The notes below the pieces were generated by a model. The model was not told the DNA's origin, did no database searches, and saw only the letters and a list, made by a program, of their open reading frames with translations. Made by a program: the position numbers and the translations under genes. From contig JAUSLV010000030.1 in assembly GCA_030645495.1 (NCBI GenBank), positions 22,843-86,842 of the forward strand: a DNA stretch of 64,000 nt. Direction: 5' to 3'. Origin of the DNA: Actinomycetota bacterium. Lineage in GTDB: Bacteria; Actinomycetota; Acidimicrobiia; Acidimicrobiales; Ilumatobacteraceae. This document shows positions 44,122 through 54,666 of this stretch, one piece after another. Within the stretch, counting starts at the first letter, position 1. Each line of letters begins with the position of its first letter.

Positions 44122-45969
44122 TTGAGTGCCCTGGACACCACGTTGACCGACGCTGCCTCGACACCTGTCGAGGCCGACCCCCGCAGCTTCGACAACCTGT
44201 GGCGACGACTGCTGATGGCCACCTCCGACATCCTCGGCTGGCCACTGGCCTTCCTGTTCGTCGCGCTCGTAGAAGAACAGCCCCTCGACGACCACCAGCT
44301 GGCGCTGTTGATGTTGGTGAGCGTCGTGTCGCAGCTCATGTTCGGCACGCTCACCGGGCTCTACCGCGGCCGCTTCCGCCCGTTCAGCTTCGAAGAGATC
44401 GGCGCCGCCAGCCTGTCGACCGGGCTCAGCGGCTTCGCCGTCCTGATCGCCGACCGGTTGGCCAACGACGACCCGTTCGGCCACCGATGCGTGTGGGCCA
44501 CGGCCAGCGCCGCGTCGTTGATCCTGCTGACCCGGTACGTACGCCGCTGGCGAGCCCGCTACGTGCGAACGAAGCGGGCTCGCTCGCGGATACCCGTGAT
44601 CGTGCTCGGCGCCGGCGATGGCGGCGCGCGTGTGCTGCGGGCGATGCTCCACTCCAGCCGCAGCCCGTATCGCCCGGTGGCGTTGCTCGACGACGACCCG
44701 TCGAAGCGCAAGCTGTCGATCATGGGTGTGAAGGTGCGCGGCACGACTGCCGACCTCCCCGCCGTCGCTCGTGCCGTCGACGCCCAGGCGGCCGTACTGG
44801 CAATGCCTTCGGCCACCCCCGAGCTGCTGCAGCACCTGCACCGCATCGCCGCTCGGGCCGGCCTGCAAACACTGGTGCTGCCACCCGTGCAACAGCTGGT
44901 AGGCACCGGCACCACCGCCGAGCTGCGCAGCTACAGCGACGAAGACGTGCTGCGCCGCAAGTTGGTGAAGCTCGACATGAGCGCCGTGCACGACCTGATC
45001 GCCGGGCGGCGGGTGCTGGTCACCGGTGCTGGCGGCTCGATCGGGTCCGAGCTCTCGCGTCAACTGTCTCGCCTCGAACCCGCCGTGCTGGTACTGCTGG
45101 ACCACGACGATTCACTGCTGCATGACGTGCACCGCTCGATCACCGCCAGCGCCACCGTGCATCAGGAACTGGCCGACATCCGCGACCCGAACCGGCTCGC
45201 CGAAGTGTTCGGTCGCCACCAGCCCGAGGTGGTGTTCCACGCGGCGGCCCTCAAGCATGTTCCCGCGCTCGAATCCGCGCCCAGCGAGGGGTGGAAGACC
45301 AACGTGATCGGCACCCGCAATGTGCTCTCTGCCGCCGAAACCGCCGGCGTGCGCCAGTTCGTCAACATCAGCACCGACAAGGCGGCCGACCCGGTGAACG
45401 TGTTGGGGTACACCAAGCGCATGGCCGAACAGCTCACTGCCGCAGTGGCCGAACGTACGGGCCAGCGGTACGTGTCGGTGCGCTTCGGCAACGTGATCGG
45501 CAGCCGCGGCTCGGTGATGGAGACGTTCCAGTTCCAGATCGACCAGGGCGGACCCGTCACGGTCACCCACCCGGACGTCACCCGCTTCTTCATGGCGGTG
45601 CGCGAAGCCGTGCGGCTCACACTCCAGGCGGCTGCGATCGGCGGCCCGGGTGAAGTGCTCGTGCTCGACATGGGCGCCCCAGTGCGCATCCTCGACGTCG
45701 CCCAGCAATTGGTCGAGCAGTCGGGCCGCAAGATCCCGATCGTGTTCACCGAACTACGTCCCGGCGAGAAGCTCCACGAGGTGCTCACTTCCTCCGATGA
45801 GTCGGCCTCACGCCCTCAGCACCCACTGATCGACCACGTGCGCGTGCCGCCGGCCTGGCCGGAGCTGGGCGACACCTACGACCCCACCCTGGTGTCCGCC
45901 CTGGTAAGAACCGGTTCCAGCGGGTACAATTCCACAAGGCCTGTGCCTCACCAGGAGACCACGACATGA
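44122..45969 (+). CDS. UDP-GlcNAc 4,6-dehydratase, PglF/CapD-like membrane protein
   Basis: A 615-aa polysaccharide-synthesis dehydratase with four N-terminal membrane helices (about 35-140), a first Rossmann domain (VIVLGAGDGGARVL) and a C-terminal SDR domain from about 297 (VLVTGAGGSIGSELSRQ). STDK is at 417-420; in LGYTKR the usual catalytic Tyr position is Leu428 before Lys432, as expected for PglF-type enzymes that lack this Tyr. It makes the 4-keto-6-deoxy substrate of the aminotransferase. TTG 44122 is a tentative start. It overlaps the LPPTG gene by 4 bp. Confidence 0.88.
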   Translation: MSALDTTLTDAASTPVEADPRSFDNLWRRLLMATSDILGWPLAFLFVALVEEQPLDDHQLALLMLVSVVSQLMFGTLTGLYRGRFRPFSFEEIGAASLSTGLSGFAVLIADRLANDDPFGHRCVWATASAASLILLTRYVRRWRARYVRTKRARSRIPVIVLGAGDGGARVLRAMLHSSRSPYRPVALLDDDPSKRKLSIMGVKVRGTTADLPAVARAVDAQAAVLAMPSATPELLQHLHRIAARAGLQTLVLPPVQQLVGTGTTAELRSYSDEDVLRRKLVKLDMSAVHDLIAGRRVLVTGAGGSIGSELSRQLSRLEPAVLVLLDHDDSLLHDVHRSITASATVHQELADIRDPNRLAEVFGRHQPEVVFHAAALKHVPALESAPSEGWKTNVIGTRNVLSAAETAGVRQFVNISTDKAADPVNVLGYTKRMAEQLTAAVAERTGQRYVSVRFGNVIGSRGSVMETFQFQIDQGGPVTVTHPDVTRFFMAVREAVRLTLQAAAIGGPGEVLVLDMGAPVRILDVAQQLVEQSGRKIPIVFTELRPGEKLHEVLTSSDESASRPQHPLIDHVRVPPAWPELGDTYDPTLVSALVRTGSSGYNSTRPVPHQETTT

Positions 45970-46448
45970 TCAAGCGCATTCTCATTGCTGCAGCGGCGGT
46001 CAGTGCTGCTGCCGCGGGCCTGGTCATGCCGGCGCATGCCGACTATCCGCCCGGCTGCGCCACGGTGGCCACCGACAAGGGCGTCTACGACCCCAGTGGG
46101 GCCATGGCCGTCACGGTGTCGTGTTACGAACTGTGCATCGGCAACGTCGTGCGCCTGTTCATCGTCGCCCCTGGCCAGTCGCCGGTCGAGATCGGCTCGG
46201 TCATCATCGGCCCCGATGGCACCGCCACGCTCGCCCTCACCGCACCGGTGCAGCTCGCGAGTTACGACATCATCTCCGAGGGCGACCCGTGCCCCGACGC
46301 CATCGGCTCGTTCACTGTCGGCCGCTTGCCACCCACGGGTGGGCAGTCGAACCAGTGGATCGTCAGTGCCACTGCGTTGGTCGCCACCGGCCTGGGCTTC
46401 GTGCTGATCGCGTTCCGCCGTCGCCGCCAGGTCGCCACCCCGGCCTGA
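45966..46448 (+). CDS. small cell-wall-anchored protein with LPxTG-type motif
   Basis: A 160-aa exported protein. The signal peptide ends about residue 26 (AHA), the mature part is a single beta-rich domain with four or so Cys (C31, C53, C57, C109), and the C-terminus has LPPTG at 121-125, a membrane helix (132-150) and the tail RRRR, the standard sortase sorting signal. No sortase gene lies in the window. Coupling to the PglF-like dehydratase (ATGA) suggests surface glycan and this protein are made together. A strong hairpin follows. Confidence 0.8.
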   Translation: MIKRILIAAAAVSAAAAGLVMPAHADYPPGCATVATDKGVYDPSGAMAVTVSCYELCIGNVVRLFIVAPGQSPVEIGSVIIGPDGTATLALTAPVQLASYDIISEGDPCPDAIGSFTVGRLPPTGGQSNQWIVSATALVATGLGFVLIAFRRRRQVATPA

Positions 46449-46470
46449 CCACACCACCATCGTTCTCGCG

Positions 46471-46500
46471 AGGAAGCCTGGCCAGGTAGCCAGGCTTCTT
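46471..46500 (+). terminator. hairpin ending the glycan operon
   Basis: GAAGCCTGGC and GCCAGGCTTC pair perfectly over 10 bp with a 6-nt loop, extended by a G-T and an A-T pair, 22 bp after the stop. Only short U-runs follow. Confidence 0.7.
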
Positions 46501-46691
46501 CCGCGTTTCGGGCGTGTTGCGAATCTGTCCGCCGAGACAGTCGTACTGACCGACTCATCAGCCCCGCTGTCTGTTGCATCAGTGAGTAGCAACACCGCCA
46601 TACGCGGCGTTATGGTCCACCCGCTTGTGCCGGAACGACCGGCCGAAAGGAAGCGATCCCACCCCCCTCTTCGTCTTCGAAAGGCGCAGCG

Positions 46692-46835
46692 ATGAACGAC
46701 ATGACGACCGCCCCCGTGTTCAGCCAGAACGGACGCAAGGGCATCTCGTACGACTGGCAGAGCCTCTATGCCGAGGCCCAGGCCGAACTGATCGACAGCG
46801 AGCTCCGAGCGCTCGCCCCCGCGCTGGCCGAATGA
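46692..46835 (+). CDS. 47-aa small protein coupled to homospermidine synthase
   Basis: A short ORF of 47 residues with ATG 46692 preceded by a ribosome site (GAAAGG, 7 nt upstream). The centre reads KGISYDWQSLYAEAQAEL and ends ELRALAPALAE, probably a short helix. The stop overlaps the next ATG by 4 bp (ATGA). The gap before it (46501-46691) has no other gene; TATGGT near 46613-46618 is a weak -10. It may be a small partner or a translational coupler. I do not recognise the family. Confidence 0.55.
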   Translation: MNDMTTAPVFSQNGRKGISYDWQSLYAEAQAELIDSELRALAPALAE

Positions 46836-48295
46836 CGCGCACCCCCCAGCGGGTGCTGGTTCTCGGCTGCGGCTCGGTCGCCCAGTGCACCGTGCCGCTG
46901 CTGTTACGTGACCTCGGCATCGAGGGTTCACGGGTCACGATCGTCGACTTCGTCGACAACCGCGCCCGTGTGGCGGACTGCCTCGCGCAGGGCGTGACGT
47001 ATCAGCAGGATCGGGTGACCCCCGAGAACCTCGATGCGTTCCTCAGCGCCCGCGTGGGCGACGGCGACCTGCTGCTCGACCTGGCGTGGAACATCGACAA
47101 CCCCACCATTCTCCAGTGGTGCCGCGACCACGGGGTGCGCTACCTCAACACCAGCGTCGAGGTGTGGAACCCGTACGACGAGCTGACGGCCACCTCGCCG
47201 CTCGATCGCACCCTCTACGTGCGCCACATGCAGTTGCGCCGGATGAAGGCCTCGTGGCCGCACAACAAGGGCGCCACGGCCGTGCTGGAACACGGGGCCA
47301 ACCCTGGCCTGGTGAGCCACTTCGCCAAGCAGGCGCTCACCGAGATCGCCACGCGGATGTTGCACGACGCGCTCGCCGGCGGCCACCAGACCGCCATCGA
47401 GCAGGCGCTCGCCGAGGGTCGCCACAACGAGCTTGCGATGCTGACGGGCACGAAGGTGATCCACATCGCCGAGCGCGACACGCAGATCTCGTCGCTGCCC
47501 AAGCGACCCGGTGAGTTCGTCAACACCTGGTCGGTCGATGGCCTGTACGAAGAGGGCGTGGCCCCCGCCGAGATGGGCTGGGGCACCCACGAGCGCCGCC
47601 TGCCGCCCAACGCGTTCGTGCACAGCGGCGAAGGCCCGTGCAACCAGATCTGCATCGCTCGCCCGGGCGTGGAAACCTGGGTGCGCAGCTGGGTGCCCAG
47701 CGGCGAGATCCGCGGCATGGTGGTGCGCCACGGCGAGGCGTTCACGATGTGCGAGCACCTGACCGTGAACGACGAGCGGGGCACGGCCGTGTACCGCCCC
47801 ACGGTGCACTACGCCTACCACCCCTCCGACGCGGCCATCAACAGCCTGCTCGAGCTGCGCATGCGCGGCTGGGAGATGCAGCCCGAACAGCGCATCCTCA
47901 ACGACGAGATCATCTCCGGCCGCGACGAGCTGGGTGTGTTGCTGATGGGCCACCCGTACAAGAGCTGGTGGACCGGGTCGCTGCTCAGCATCGACGAGGC
48001 GCGGGCGATCCTGCCCGGCCAGAGCGCCACCACGCTGCAAGTGGGCGCCAGCATCGTGTCGGCCGTGGCGTGGATGATCGACAACCCCGAAGAGGGTGTG
48101 TGCGTGCCCGACGACCTGCCGTGGGAAGCCGTGCTGGCCAGCGCCCGCCCGTACCTCGGCACGTTGCACTCGGGCCCGTCCGACTGGGACCCGGTGTCCA
48201 GCCGCCGCGACCTGTTCGCCAACTTCAGCGACGAGGCCAACCACGTGGACACCACCGATCCGTGGCAGTTCACGAACTTCCTCGTCGACGGCTGA
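46832..48295 (+). CDS. hss: homospermidine synthase-like (saccharopine dehydrogenase superfamily)
   Basis: A 487-aa NAD-dependent enzyme. The Rossmann motif is VLVLGCGSVAQCTVPLLL; LDLAWNIDNPTILQWC, TSVEVWNPYD and HGANPGLVSHFAKQAL are hallmarks of bacterial homospermidine synthase, which joins two putrescines (or spermidine plus putrescine) with release of amine. Length (about 480) is normal for the group. It is a cytosolic polyamine enzyme. It is coupled to a 47-codon ORF upstream. No other polyamine gene is visible in the window. Confidence 0.85.
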   Translation: MTRTPQRVLVLGCGSVAQCTVPLLLRDLGIEGSRVTIVDFVDNRARVADCLAQGVTYQQDRVTPENLDAFLSARVGDGDLLLDLAWNIDNPTILQWCRDHGVRYLNTSVEVWNPYDELTATSPLDRTLYVRHMQLRRMKASWPHNKGATAVLEHGANPGLVSHFAKQALTEIATRMLHDALAGGHQTAIEQALAEGRHNELAMLTGTKVIHIAERDTQISSLPKRPGEFVNTWSVDGLYEEGVAPAEMGWGTHERRLPPNAFVHSGEGPCNQICIARPGVETWVRSWVPSGEIRGMVVRHGEAFTMCEHLTVNDERGTAVYRPTVHYAYHPSDAAINSLLELRMRGWEMQPEQRILNDEIISGRDELGVLLMGHPYKSWWTGSLLSIDEARAILPGQSATTLQVGASIVSAVAWMIDNPEEGVCVPDDLPWEAVLASARPYLGTLHSGPSDWDPVSSRRDLFANFSDEANHVDTTDPWQFTNFLVDG

Positions 48296-48323
48296 GTCGC
48301 TGCTCACCCCTGCCGGTAGCGCC

Positions 48324-48329
48324 TAAGTT
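48324..48329 (+). promoter_or_regulatory. -10-like hexamer
   Basis: TAAGTT, 6 nt before ATG 48336; suggests a leaderless transcript for the phosphatase gene. Confidence 0.4.
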
Positions 48330-48335
48330 GGCTCG

Positions 48336-50801
<2,466 letters not shown>

Positions 50802-50802
<1 letters not shown>

Positions 50803-51254
50803 TGAGCAGCACACGTCGCCGAGGTCGCGGATGGATCATGGTGGCCCTCCTGGCAGTCGCTGCGGCAGCCGCCTGGCGGCAGCGACGATCGGCCACCACC
50901 TCACCGGTCGCACCCTCACCGGGTGAGCCCCAGTTCGTGCCGTTCACTCCGTCAGCTGCGCCGACCAGCGAGCCCGCCGCACCGGCGCCGCCCGCCAAGC
51001 AGCCGGTGGCCAAGCAGCCCCTCGCCAAGAAGTCACCGGTGAAGCAGCCGGCCGCCAAGGTGCCGGCCAAGAAGCAGCCGGCATGGGTCGCCCCAGCCGA
51101 CGGTGAATGCCCCGCCGGCTACCCGGTGAAGGCGGTCCAGTCGGGCCTCTTCCATGTGCCCGGCGGACGCTTCTACGCGCGCACCACGCCCGAGCGCTGC
51201 TACGCCGACGCAGCAGCGGCGATCGCCGACGGCTACCGTCAGTCCAAAGCCTGA
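50802..51254 (+). CDS. sunset-domain protein with Lys/Ala/Pro-rich linker
   Basis: A 150-aa protein. One N-terminal membrane helix (11-24), then a Pro/Ser stretch and a low-complexity Lys/Ala/Pro/Gln linker (about 60-93), and a C-terminal domain of about 50 residues: CPAGYPVKAVQSGLFHVPGG, YARTTPERCYADAAAAIADGY. That pattern fits the sunset domain (two Cys, HVPGG) seen in actinobacterial surface proteins. The role is unknown. It starts inside the leuA stop (TGATG). Confidence 0.7.
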
Positions 51255-51282
51255 GCCGCGATCAGGACGAGGAGAACCAGCC

Positions 51283-51474
51283 ATGAACGTGTCCGTGAAC
51301 TACGACGTGTGTGCCAGTACGGGTGCCTGCATGCAGCTGTGCCCGGAAGTGTTCGAAGTGCGCAAGGATGGCTACCTGTACGTGCTGCAGGAGCAGCCCT
51401 CGGCCGACTTGGCCGACAAGGTACGCCTGGCGGCCGACATGTGCCCGACGGCAGCCATCACCGTCACCGACTGA
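51283..51474 (+). CDS. small ferredoxin
   Basis: A 63-aa single-cluster ferredoxin. Cys10, Cys16, Cys20 and Cys54 (CASTGACMQLCPEVF; MCPTAAI) give a CX5CX3C...CP pattern. The position that is Ala in [3Fe-4S] ferredoxins is Cys20 here, so a [4Fe-4S] cluster is likely. Such ferredoxins pass electrons to P450s and oxygenases, but no partner is visible nearby. A good ribosome site (GGACGAGGAG) precedes the ATG. Confidence 0.85.
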   Translation: MNVSVNYDVCASTGACMQLCPEVFEVRKDGYLYVLQEQPSADLADKVRLAADMCPTAAITVTD

Positions 51475-51555
51475 CGTCGAGCCGCCGAATCGGCTTCAGT
51501 TCTCCACACCTGCAGCCGATGAATCCCCGTGCACTTGACGGAAGCGCGGCGAGCT

Positions 51556-52122
51556 ATGGATCGAAGAGCGAAGCTGGCAGCGAGTATCACGCTGACCACC
51601 ACCGTCGCCTTCGGCACCGTTGCGTTCGCTGCGCTCGGCGGCTCTGCGCTGCTCGGCTTCGGGGCTGACGCCGACACCGGCAGCCACAGCGCCCCACCGG
51701 TGATCATCACCTCCGCCACCGCCACCGCCGACACGACGATCGTCGCGCCCGGAATCGTGGCGCCGGCACCGGCAGCGCCCGCCACCAACGCCCCCTCGGG
51801 CCAGTCGTCCGGAGCCCGTCCGGCTGTCGCCGCTAACGCCCCGCCTGGCCCCGCCGCACCAGCGGGCACCACGGTCGGCCCGGCAGCCACTGCAGCACCG
51901 GTCACGCCTGTCACCACGGCTACCCCGGTCACCACCGCAGCACCGGTCACGACGGCAGCACCGGTTGGCGGGCGACCCACGCTCTACACGCAGAACGGCA
52001 CCCTCGTGCCCGCCAGCTACGACGTGCCGTCCAAGTGGTGGACGCGCACCATCCCCAACCTCCCGGCCGGTACATGGTCGAAGTGCACGCTCGAGGACGA
52101 GGGCTGGGCCTGCGAGAACTGA
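51556..52122 (+). CDS. secreted Thr/Ala/Pro-rich protein
   Basis: A 188-aa protein with a basic start (MDRRAKLA) and one membrane helix or uncleaved signal (about 10-34). Then comes a long Ala/Thr/Pro-rich region with tandem TTAAPV/TTATPV-type units (about 104-136), and a compact C-terminus (PTLYTQNGTLVPASY; CTLEDEGWACEN) with two Cys. It probably spans the cell wall. ATG 51556 is chosen; GTG 51529 would add nine residues. No family is recognised. Confidence 0.6.
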   Translation: MDRRAKLAASITLTTTVAFGTVAFAALGGSALLGFGADADTGSHSAPPVIITSATATADTTIVAPGIVAPAPAAPATNAPSGQSSGARPAVAANAPPGPAAPAGTTVGPAATAAPVTPVTTATPVTTAAPVTTAAPVGGRPTLYTQNGTLVPASYDVPSKWWTRTIPNLPAGTWSKCTLEDEGWACEN

Positions 52123-52142
52123 CCGCGCGCCGTAGGGCCGGT

Positions 52143-52148
52143 TAGATT
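52143..52148 (+). promoter_or_regulatory. pyrF promoter -10
   Basis: TAGATT lies 7 nt before the pyrF ATG. CTGACC, 18 nt further upstream, is a fair -35, so this is the most complete promoter in the window. Confidence 0.5.
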
Positions 52149-52155
52149 CGACCCG

Positions 52156-52956
52156 ATGGCGTTCCACGATCACCTCCGGCGCGCTTGGGCCGCCACCGAC
52201 TCGATGCTGTGCGTGGGCCTCGACCCCGATCCGGCCCGCTTCCCCGCCATCGTCGGCGGCTCGGTGTTCGAGTTCTGCCGGGCGATCGTCGACGCCACCG
52301 CCGATGTGGCCTGCGCGTTCAAGCCGCAGATCGCCTACTTCGCCGCCACCGGCGCCGAAGCCGACCTCGAGCGGCTGTGCGTGTACATCCGCGACTGCCA
52401 TCCGCACGCCCTGCTGGTGCTCGATGCCAAGCGCGGCGACATCGGCAGCACCGCCGAGCAATACGCCTGCGAGGCCTTCGATCGCTACGGCGCCCACGTC
52501 GTCACCGTCAACCCGTACCTCGGCGGCGACTCCGTCGAGCCGTTCCTGCGCCACGCCGACGGTGGCGTGTTCGTGCTGTGCCGCACCAGCAACCCGGGCA
52601 GCGGCGACTTCCAGTCGCTGGCCGTCGACGACCGGCCGCTGTACCTGCACGTGGCCGAGCGGGTGGCCCGCGACTGGCAGCAGATCGGCGACTGCGGCTT
52701 GGTGGTGGGCGCCACCTACCCGGCCGAACTGGCCGAGGTGCGGGCCCTCGTGGGCGATCTGCCGCTGCTGGTGCCCGGTGTGGGTGCCCAGGGTGGCGAC
52801 ATCGCGGCCACCGTGCAGGCCGGCCGCGACAGCGCCGGATATGGCATGGTGGTGAACTCGTCGCGGGCGATCCTGTACGCCGCGCCGGGCGCCGACTTCG
52901 CCGACGCCGCCCGCGCCGAAGCGATCCGCACCCGCGACGCCCTCCGCGCCGGCTGA
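52156..52956 (+). CDS. pyrF: orotidine 5'-phosphate decarboxylase
   Basis: A 266-aa OMP decarboxylase, group 2 (actinobacterial) type; it makes UMP in the last step of pyrimidine synthesis. The catalytic motif is [15 protein letters not shown], the N-terminus has [14 protein letters not shown], and the phosphate-binding end has [10 protein letters not shown] and [10 protein letters not shown]. It is a stand-alone gene with a leaderless-type promoter; the other pyr genes are outside the window. It converges on serA, 20 bp away. Confidence 0.95.
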   Translation: MAFHDHLRRAWAATDSMLCVGLDPDPARFPAIVGGSVFEFCRAIVDATADVACAFKPQIAYFAATGAEADLERLCVYIRDCHPHALLVLDAKRGDIGSTAEQYACEAFDRYGAHVVTVNPYLGGDSVEPFLRHADGGVFVLCRTSNPGSGDFQSLAVDDRPLYLHVAERVARDWQQIGDCGLVVGATYPAELAEVRALVGDLPLLVPGVGAQGGDIAATVQAGRDSAGYGMVVNSSRAILYAAPGADFADAARAEAIRTRDALRAG

Positions 52957-52976
52957 CGCCGCGCAGCTCGGGGTCG

Positions 52977-54536
52977 TCAGCCGACGAGTTGGATGGCGCT
53001 GATGATGCCGGGGGCGCTGCGCAGTTCGAACATCACGTCGTCGGGCACCATCGCGGTGGTGGCGATGAGCATGACGGCCGTACCGGGAGTGGCCGCGCGG
53101 CCCACGTCCATGTCGGCGATGTTGATCGCCGCGGTGCCCAGCAGCGTGCCGACGGTGCCGATCACACCGGGGCGGTCGTCGTTCTTCACCACCACCATGT
53201 GCTCGGCGGGCGGTACGTCGAAGTGGTGCTCGTCGACCATCACGATGCGCTGCTCGCTGCGCCGGCCCACGAGCGTGCCCGACAGCGAGTGCCCGCCGCC
53301 CTTGAGTGTGACCAGGTTGACGAAGTCGGGCGACGAAGCGGTCTTGCTCTCGCGCAACTCGATGCCCTTCTCCTTGGCGAGCTGCGGGGCGTTGACGTAC
53401 GTGACCTGGTCGTCGCTGATGCTGCCGAAGAAGCCCTTCAGTGCCGCGAGGCTGAGGATGCGGGTGTCGTAGCCGGCGATGTCGCCCTCGGTGGCCACTT
53501 CCAGGCTGTCGGGCAGGCTGCCCACCAGCGAGGCGAACAGACGGCCCAGGCACTCGGCAAGGGGCAGGAACGGGCGCAGTGTCTCGTTGGCCTCGGCCGC
53601 ATCGACGTTGACCGCGAACGGCACGAAGTCGCCCGCCAGCGCCAGCTGCACCATGTCGGCGATCGTGTCGCCGGCCTTGTCCTGCGCCTCGCGGGTGCTG
53701 GCCCCGAGGTGCGGGGTGACGACGATGCTGTCGAGTTCGAACAGCGGCGACACGGTGGTGGGCTCGGTGACGAACACATCGAGGGCGGCACCGGCGATGA
53801 TGCCCTCGCGCACGCAGTCGGCGAGATCCTGCTCGTGCACGATGCCACCGCGAGCGACGTTGATGACGCGCAGGCTGGGCTTGGCCTTCAGCAGCAGGTC
53901 GCGGTTGATCAGCCCGGTGGTCTCTTTGGTCTTGGGCAGGTGCACCGTGAGGAAGTCGGCTTCGACGACGGCCTGATCGAGGCTGACCAGCTCGACACCC
54001 ATCTGGCGGGCACGGTCGGCCGACACGAACGGGTCGTAGGCGACGATGCGCATCTGGAACGCCTTGGCGCGGTCGGCCACCAGCTTGCCGATGCGGCCCA
54101 GGCCGATGACCGCGAGGGTCTTGTCGGCCAGCTCGACACCCTCCCACCGGCTGCGCTCCCACCGGCCGGCGACGAGCGCGGCATGCGCCTGCGGCACATT
54201 GCGGGCCTGCGCCAGCAGCAGCGCCATCGTGTGCTCGGCCGCGGAGATGATGTTGCTCTGCGGGGCATTGACCACCATCACACCCCGGCGGGTGGCCTCG
54301 GGCACGTCGACGTTGTCGAGGCCGATGCCGGCGCGACCCACCACCACCAGCTCGCTGCCGGCCTCGAGCACCTCGGCGGTGACCTGCGTGGCCGAGCGGA
54401 TGATCAGCGCGTTCGCACTCTTCACCACATCGAGCAGCTTGGACAGATCGAGCTCGACGACCACATCGTGGCCGGCGGCGCGGAGCCGATCGAGGCCCCC
54501 TTCTGCGATCTCTTCCGTGACGAGGATGCGTGCCAT
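52977..54536 (-). CDS. serA: D-3-phosphoglycerate dehydrogenase
   Basis: A 519-aa long-form SerA. It oxidises 3-phosphoglycerate to 3-phosphohydroxypyruvate, starting serine synthesis. The NAD-binding loop is VIGLGRIGKLVADRA, the dimerisation and catalytic segments include GRAGIGLDNVDVPEATRRG and PHLGASTREAQDKAGD. After residue 310 it has the intervening domain and a C-terminal ACT domain (VVKNDDRPGVIGTVG) that binds serine. ATG 54536 is used; a GTG two codons upstream is an alternative. Confidence 0.95.
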   Translation of the reverse strand: MARILVTEEIAEGGLDRLRAAGHDVVVELDLSKLLDVVKSANALIIRSATQVTAEVLEAGSELVVVGRAGIGLDNVDVPEATRRGVMVVNAPQSNIISAAEHTMALLLAQARNVPQAHAALVAGRWERSRWEGVELADKTLAVIGLGRIGKLVADRAKAFQMRIVAYDPFVSADRARQMGVELVSLDQAVVEADFLTVHLPKTKETTGLINRDLLLKAKPSLRVINVARGGIVHEQDLADCVREGIIAGAALDVFVTEPTTVSPLFELDSIVVTPHLGASTREAQDKAGDTIADMVQLALAGDFVPFAVNVDAAEANETLRPFLPLAECLGRLFASLVGSLPDSLEVATEGDIAGYDTRILSLAALKGFFGSISDDQVTYVNAPQLAKEKGIELRESKTASSPDFVNLVTLKGGGHSLSGTLVGRRSEQRIVMVDEHHFDVPPAEHMVVVKNDDRPGVIGTVGTLLGTAAINIADMDVGRAATPGTAVMLIATTAMVPDDVMFELRSAPGIISAIQLVG

Positions 54537-54578
54537 CCGCACATCGTTACCGCCCGCGTTCCACGATGCGAACTCGGT

Positions 54579-54593
54579 TGAACGTTCTGTTCA
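54579..54593. promoter_or_regulatory. inverted repeat between serA and the divergent gene
   Basis: TGAAC-N5-GTTCA, with the perfect 8-nt palindrome GAACGTTC inside its left half. It sits in the 130-bp gap between divergent starts and could be an operator. The regulator is unknown. Confidence 0.35.
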
Positions 54594-54654
54594 CCCCGGG
54601 GGCACAGGTCACACCGCCATTGCTCACCATCCCACCCGGCCCGTGTCGATTTCG

Positions 54655-54660
54655 TACACT
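54655..54660 (+). promoter_or_regulatory. -10-like hexamer
   Basis: TACACT, 6 nt before GTG 54667; favours this GTG over ATG 54688. Confidence 0.45.
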
Positions 54661-54666
54661 CCCAGG

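Noticed and set aside
44112..45125. alternative GTG-initiated frame of 337 aa at the PglF-like gene
   Set aside because: It is the +1 frame of the dehydratase, His/Arg-rich and without motifs; the TTG frame contains full Rossmann and SDR motifs.
51496..54162. 888-aa open frame on the minus strand across ferredoxin-side genes, pyrF and serA
   Set aside because: It is an out-of-frame reading of pyrF and serA, Arg/Gly-rich and without motifs.
52185..54581. 798-aa plus-strand frame over pyrF and serA
   Set aside because: Shadow of the two genes caused by high GC; pyrF in another frame has all catalytic motifs.
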